In this document: positions 14,077 through 15,265 of the stretch, one piece after another | How positions within the stretch are numbered: position 1 is the first letter of the stretch | Layout: every line of letters begins with the position of its first letter | From: Dehalococcoidia bacterium | GTDB taxonomy: Bacteria; Chloroflexota; Dehalococcoidia; GIF9; AB-539-J10 | Length of the DNA: 15,265 bases | Assembly: GCA_029859145.1 (NCBI GenBank) | Contig: JAOUDT010000006.1 | Span: 1-15,265, forward strand | Reading direction: 5' to 3' | The notes under the pieces: model-generated | Told to the model about the DNA's origin: nothing | Databases searched by the model: none | What the model saw: only the letters and a program-made list of their open reading frames with translations | Program-made: the position numbers and the translations under genes

Positions 14077-14150
14077 GATTGCCGGCCAGTTCCTTTCGGC
14101 GCTACAATCTCCTTTAGGCTAAACCATGAGCCTGCAAGCGGTAAGCTAGC

Positions 14151-14525
14151 ATGCAAAACAAAATTCGGATAACGGCGGCAGCGATCGGGGCAGAGGCTGA
14201 GCTAAACAATAGCAGGACAGCTCACGAAATCTGGAAAGCATTGCCCATCAAGGGCCGTGCCAGTCTTTGGGGAGATGAAATATACTTCTCTATTCCCGTC
14301 AAACTCGAATTAGAGGCCGGACAAGAAGTGGTGAGTATAGGAGATTTAGGCTACTGGCCTGACGGCAATGCGTTCTGCATCTTCTTCGGTCCCACCCCTG
14401 TAAGCCAGAGAGACGAAATTCGCCCGGCCAGCGCGGTTACCGTGTTCGGCAAGATTATCGGAGATGCCACAGTATTTAAGAGGGTAGCCACAGGAACGAC
14501 AGTTACTATCAAGATCAAGGAATAG
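14151..14525 (+). CDS. Cyclophilin-like fold protein (Cyclophil_like, TM1367-type)
   Basis: This 124-residue protein resembles the small prokaryotic cyclophilin-fold family typified by Thermotoga TM1367. Diagnostic text includes S-R-T-A-H-E-I-W-K-A-L-P-I (21-33), W-G-D-E-I-Y-F (40-46), G-D-L-G-Y-W-P-D-G-N-A-F-C-I-F-F-G-P-T-P (63-82) and I-R-P-A-S-A-V-T-V-F-G-K-I (90-102). The biochemical role of the family is not established; prolyl isomerase activity should not be assumed. The ribosome site is weak (GGTAAG). The gene lies 74 bases after rubrerythrin and 31 bases before the flavoprotein gene on the same strand, so co-expression is likely. No signal peptide or membrane segment is seen. Confidence 0.82.
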   Translation: MQNKIRITAAAIGAEAELNNSRTAHEIWKALPIKGRASLWGDEIYFSIPVKLELEAGQEVVSIGDLGYWPDGNAFCIFFGPTPVSQRDEIRPASAVTVFGKIIGDATVFKRVATGTTVTIKIKE

Positions 14526-14556
14526 TTTACTGAATACGATTTAGGAGGCAAGAACA

Positions 14557-15138
14557 TTGAGGAGCAAAGCGAAGACTAAGCAGGTACTGGTCATTTTAGG
14601 TAGTCCGAGGAGGAAGGGAAACAGCTCTACTTTGGCAGCTCGGATTTCGCGTGGGGCAGAATCCGCTGGCGCAGAAGTGGAGACTCTGTTTCTTCATGGC
14701 CTCAAAATCAGCCCCTGCCGGGGTTGTGATACTTGCCAAAAGGACGGCAGCAAAGGATGTGCGATCAAAGATGACATGCAGGAAATCTACGCGAAATTAA
14801 TGAAGTCAGACGCATGGGTCATAGCCAGCCCGGTCTATTGGTTTACGATGTCCGCTCAGACAAAGACATTTATGGATCGCTGTTACGCACTCACTGCCTA
14901 TGCAGAGAATCCTTTTGCGGGCAAACGCATCGCCATTGCAATGAGTTACGGGGATGCCGATCCGGTCAAGTCCGGGTGCGTTAATGCGTTGCGAACGTTT
15001 CAAGATGCTTTCCGCTACACGGGCTCAAGAATCGTCGGTATGGTGTACGGCAGCGCAATGGAGGCCGGTGAGATTGCACATAATAGGGCATTGATGCGGG
15101 AGGCTGAAGAACTGGGGAAACGGCTGGTGAGCCGCTAG
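14557..15138 (+). CDS. Flavodoxin-fold NAD(P)H:FMN oxidoreductase, iron-sulfur flavoprotein type
   Basis: This 193-residue protein has the FMN phosphate loop G-S-P-R-R-K-G-N-S-S-T (15-25) and S-P-V-Y-W-F-T-M-S (90-98), typical of NADPH-dependent FMN reductases. A compact cysteine set C54-x2-C57-x2-C60-x7-C68 matches the pattern by which archaeal and clostridial iron-sulfur flavoproteins bind a 4Fe-4S cluster. It probably moves electrons between ferredoxin or NAD(P)H and small acceptors such as oxygen species or quinones; the partner is unknown. The start is TTG at 14557, supported by AGGAGG eight bases upstream (14543-14548); no in-frame ATG lies nearby. It ends the plus-strand group, consistent with an oxidative-stress role alongside rubrerythrin. 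Confidence 0.9.
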   Translation: MRSKAKTKQVLVILGSPRRKGNSSTLAARISRGAESAGAEVETLFLHGLKISPCRGCDTCQKDGSKGCAIKDDMQEIYAKLMKSDAWVIASPVYWFTMSAQTKTFMDRCYALTAYAENPFAGKRIAIAMSYGDADPVKSGCVNALRTFQDAFRYTGSRIVGMVYGSAMEAGEIAHNRALMREAEELGKRLVSR

Positions 15139-15265
15139 TTGGACAGCAGTGTATGATTGAGATGTGAGTGACCGGGATCTTTGAGCCCTCTGGCGAAATC
15201 TGTCAGCCTGTGGCTAGGTCACCGGCTCAGAACACCTGCTGCGGCGAGCAGAGACGAAATATCCA
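15139..15265. other. Unassigned sequence at the window edge
   Basis: I see no supported gene here. A 5-base stem (CTGCT/AGCAG, 15236-15251) lacks a T-run and is not a convincing terminator. A short minus-strand open stretch from the window edge to a stop at 15219 could be the end of a convergent gene, but 15 codons are too few to judge. Confidence 0.3.

Noticed and set aside
14126..14149. Seven-codon mini-ORF ending just before the cyclophilin-like gene, as a leader peptide.
   Set aside because: It has no ribosome site and no composition bias; chance is the simplest explanation.
14077..14150. Terminator between rubrerythrin and the cyclophilin-like gene.
   Set aside because: Only a 4-base GCCG/CGGC pairing is seen, without a T-run.
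15236..15251. Stem CTGCT/AGCAG as terminator of the flavoprotein gene.
   Set aside because: The stem is five bases long, lies about 100 bases past the stop, and no T-run follows.
15219..15265. Possible 3' end of a minus-strand gene entering from the window edge.
   Set aside because: Only about 15 codons are visible, with no recognisable motif, and other frames are equally short.

Overview
The window is compact bacterial chromosome of moderate GC content, close to 50% by eye. It holds thirteen complete protein genes on two strands plus a few at its edges, and almost no non-coding DNA. Rubrerythrin, a probable Fe-S flavoprotein, an alpha-only ADP-forming acyl-CoA synthetase-like protein and several NAD- or flavin-dependent oxidoreductases suggest an anaerobe. 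The general flavour recalls Dehalococcoidia-type Chloroflexota or a similar anaerobic lineage. That placement is an impression, not a proof. No tRNA, rRNA, CRISPR array, insertion sequence or phage gene is visible.

Region 1 (3-2761, + strand) is a metal-type ABC importer operon. It has the C-terminal part of the solute-binding protein, an ATPase, a membrane permease, and a SAM-dependent methyltransferase whose start probably lies inside the permease gene. The visible part of the binding protein has no histidine, although two of the usual metal-ligand histidines should fall there.

Region 2 (2774-13322, - strand) is ten genes all read the same way with gaps of at most 89 bases. In transcription order they are: bifunctional NAD(P)HX epimerase/dehydratase, zinc alcohol dehydrogenase, nitroreductase, MBL-fold hydrolase, SDR oxidoreductase, MiaB, YajC, an acyl-CoA synthetase alpha-like protein, NadB and NadC. 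The last four genes overlap each other, so translation is probably coupled. NAD(P)H repair sits at the head of the run and de novo NAD synthesis at its tail, with four likely redox enzymes between. A 14-codon stretch between the SDR gene and miaB matches the C-terminal end of the nitroreductase and looks like the scar of a lost paralogue.

Region 3 (13323-13578) is the divergent control region. It has a perfect 9-bp inverted repeat, a second 7-bp inverted repeat and a consensus TATAAT box.

Region 4 (13579-15138, + strand) holds rubrerythrin, a small cyclophilin-fold protein and an Fe-S-type NAD(P)H:FMN flavoprotein, a probable oxidative-stress or electron-transfer group. The last 127 bases hold nothing I can assign.
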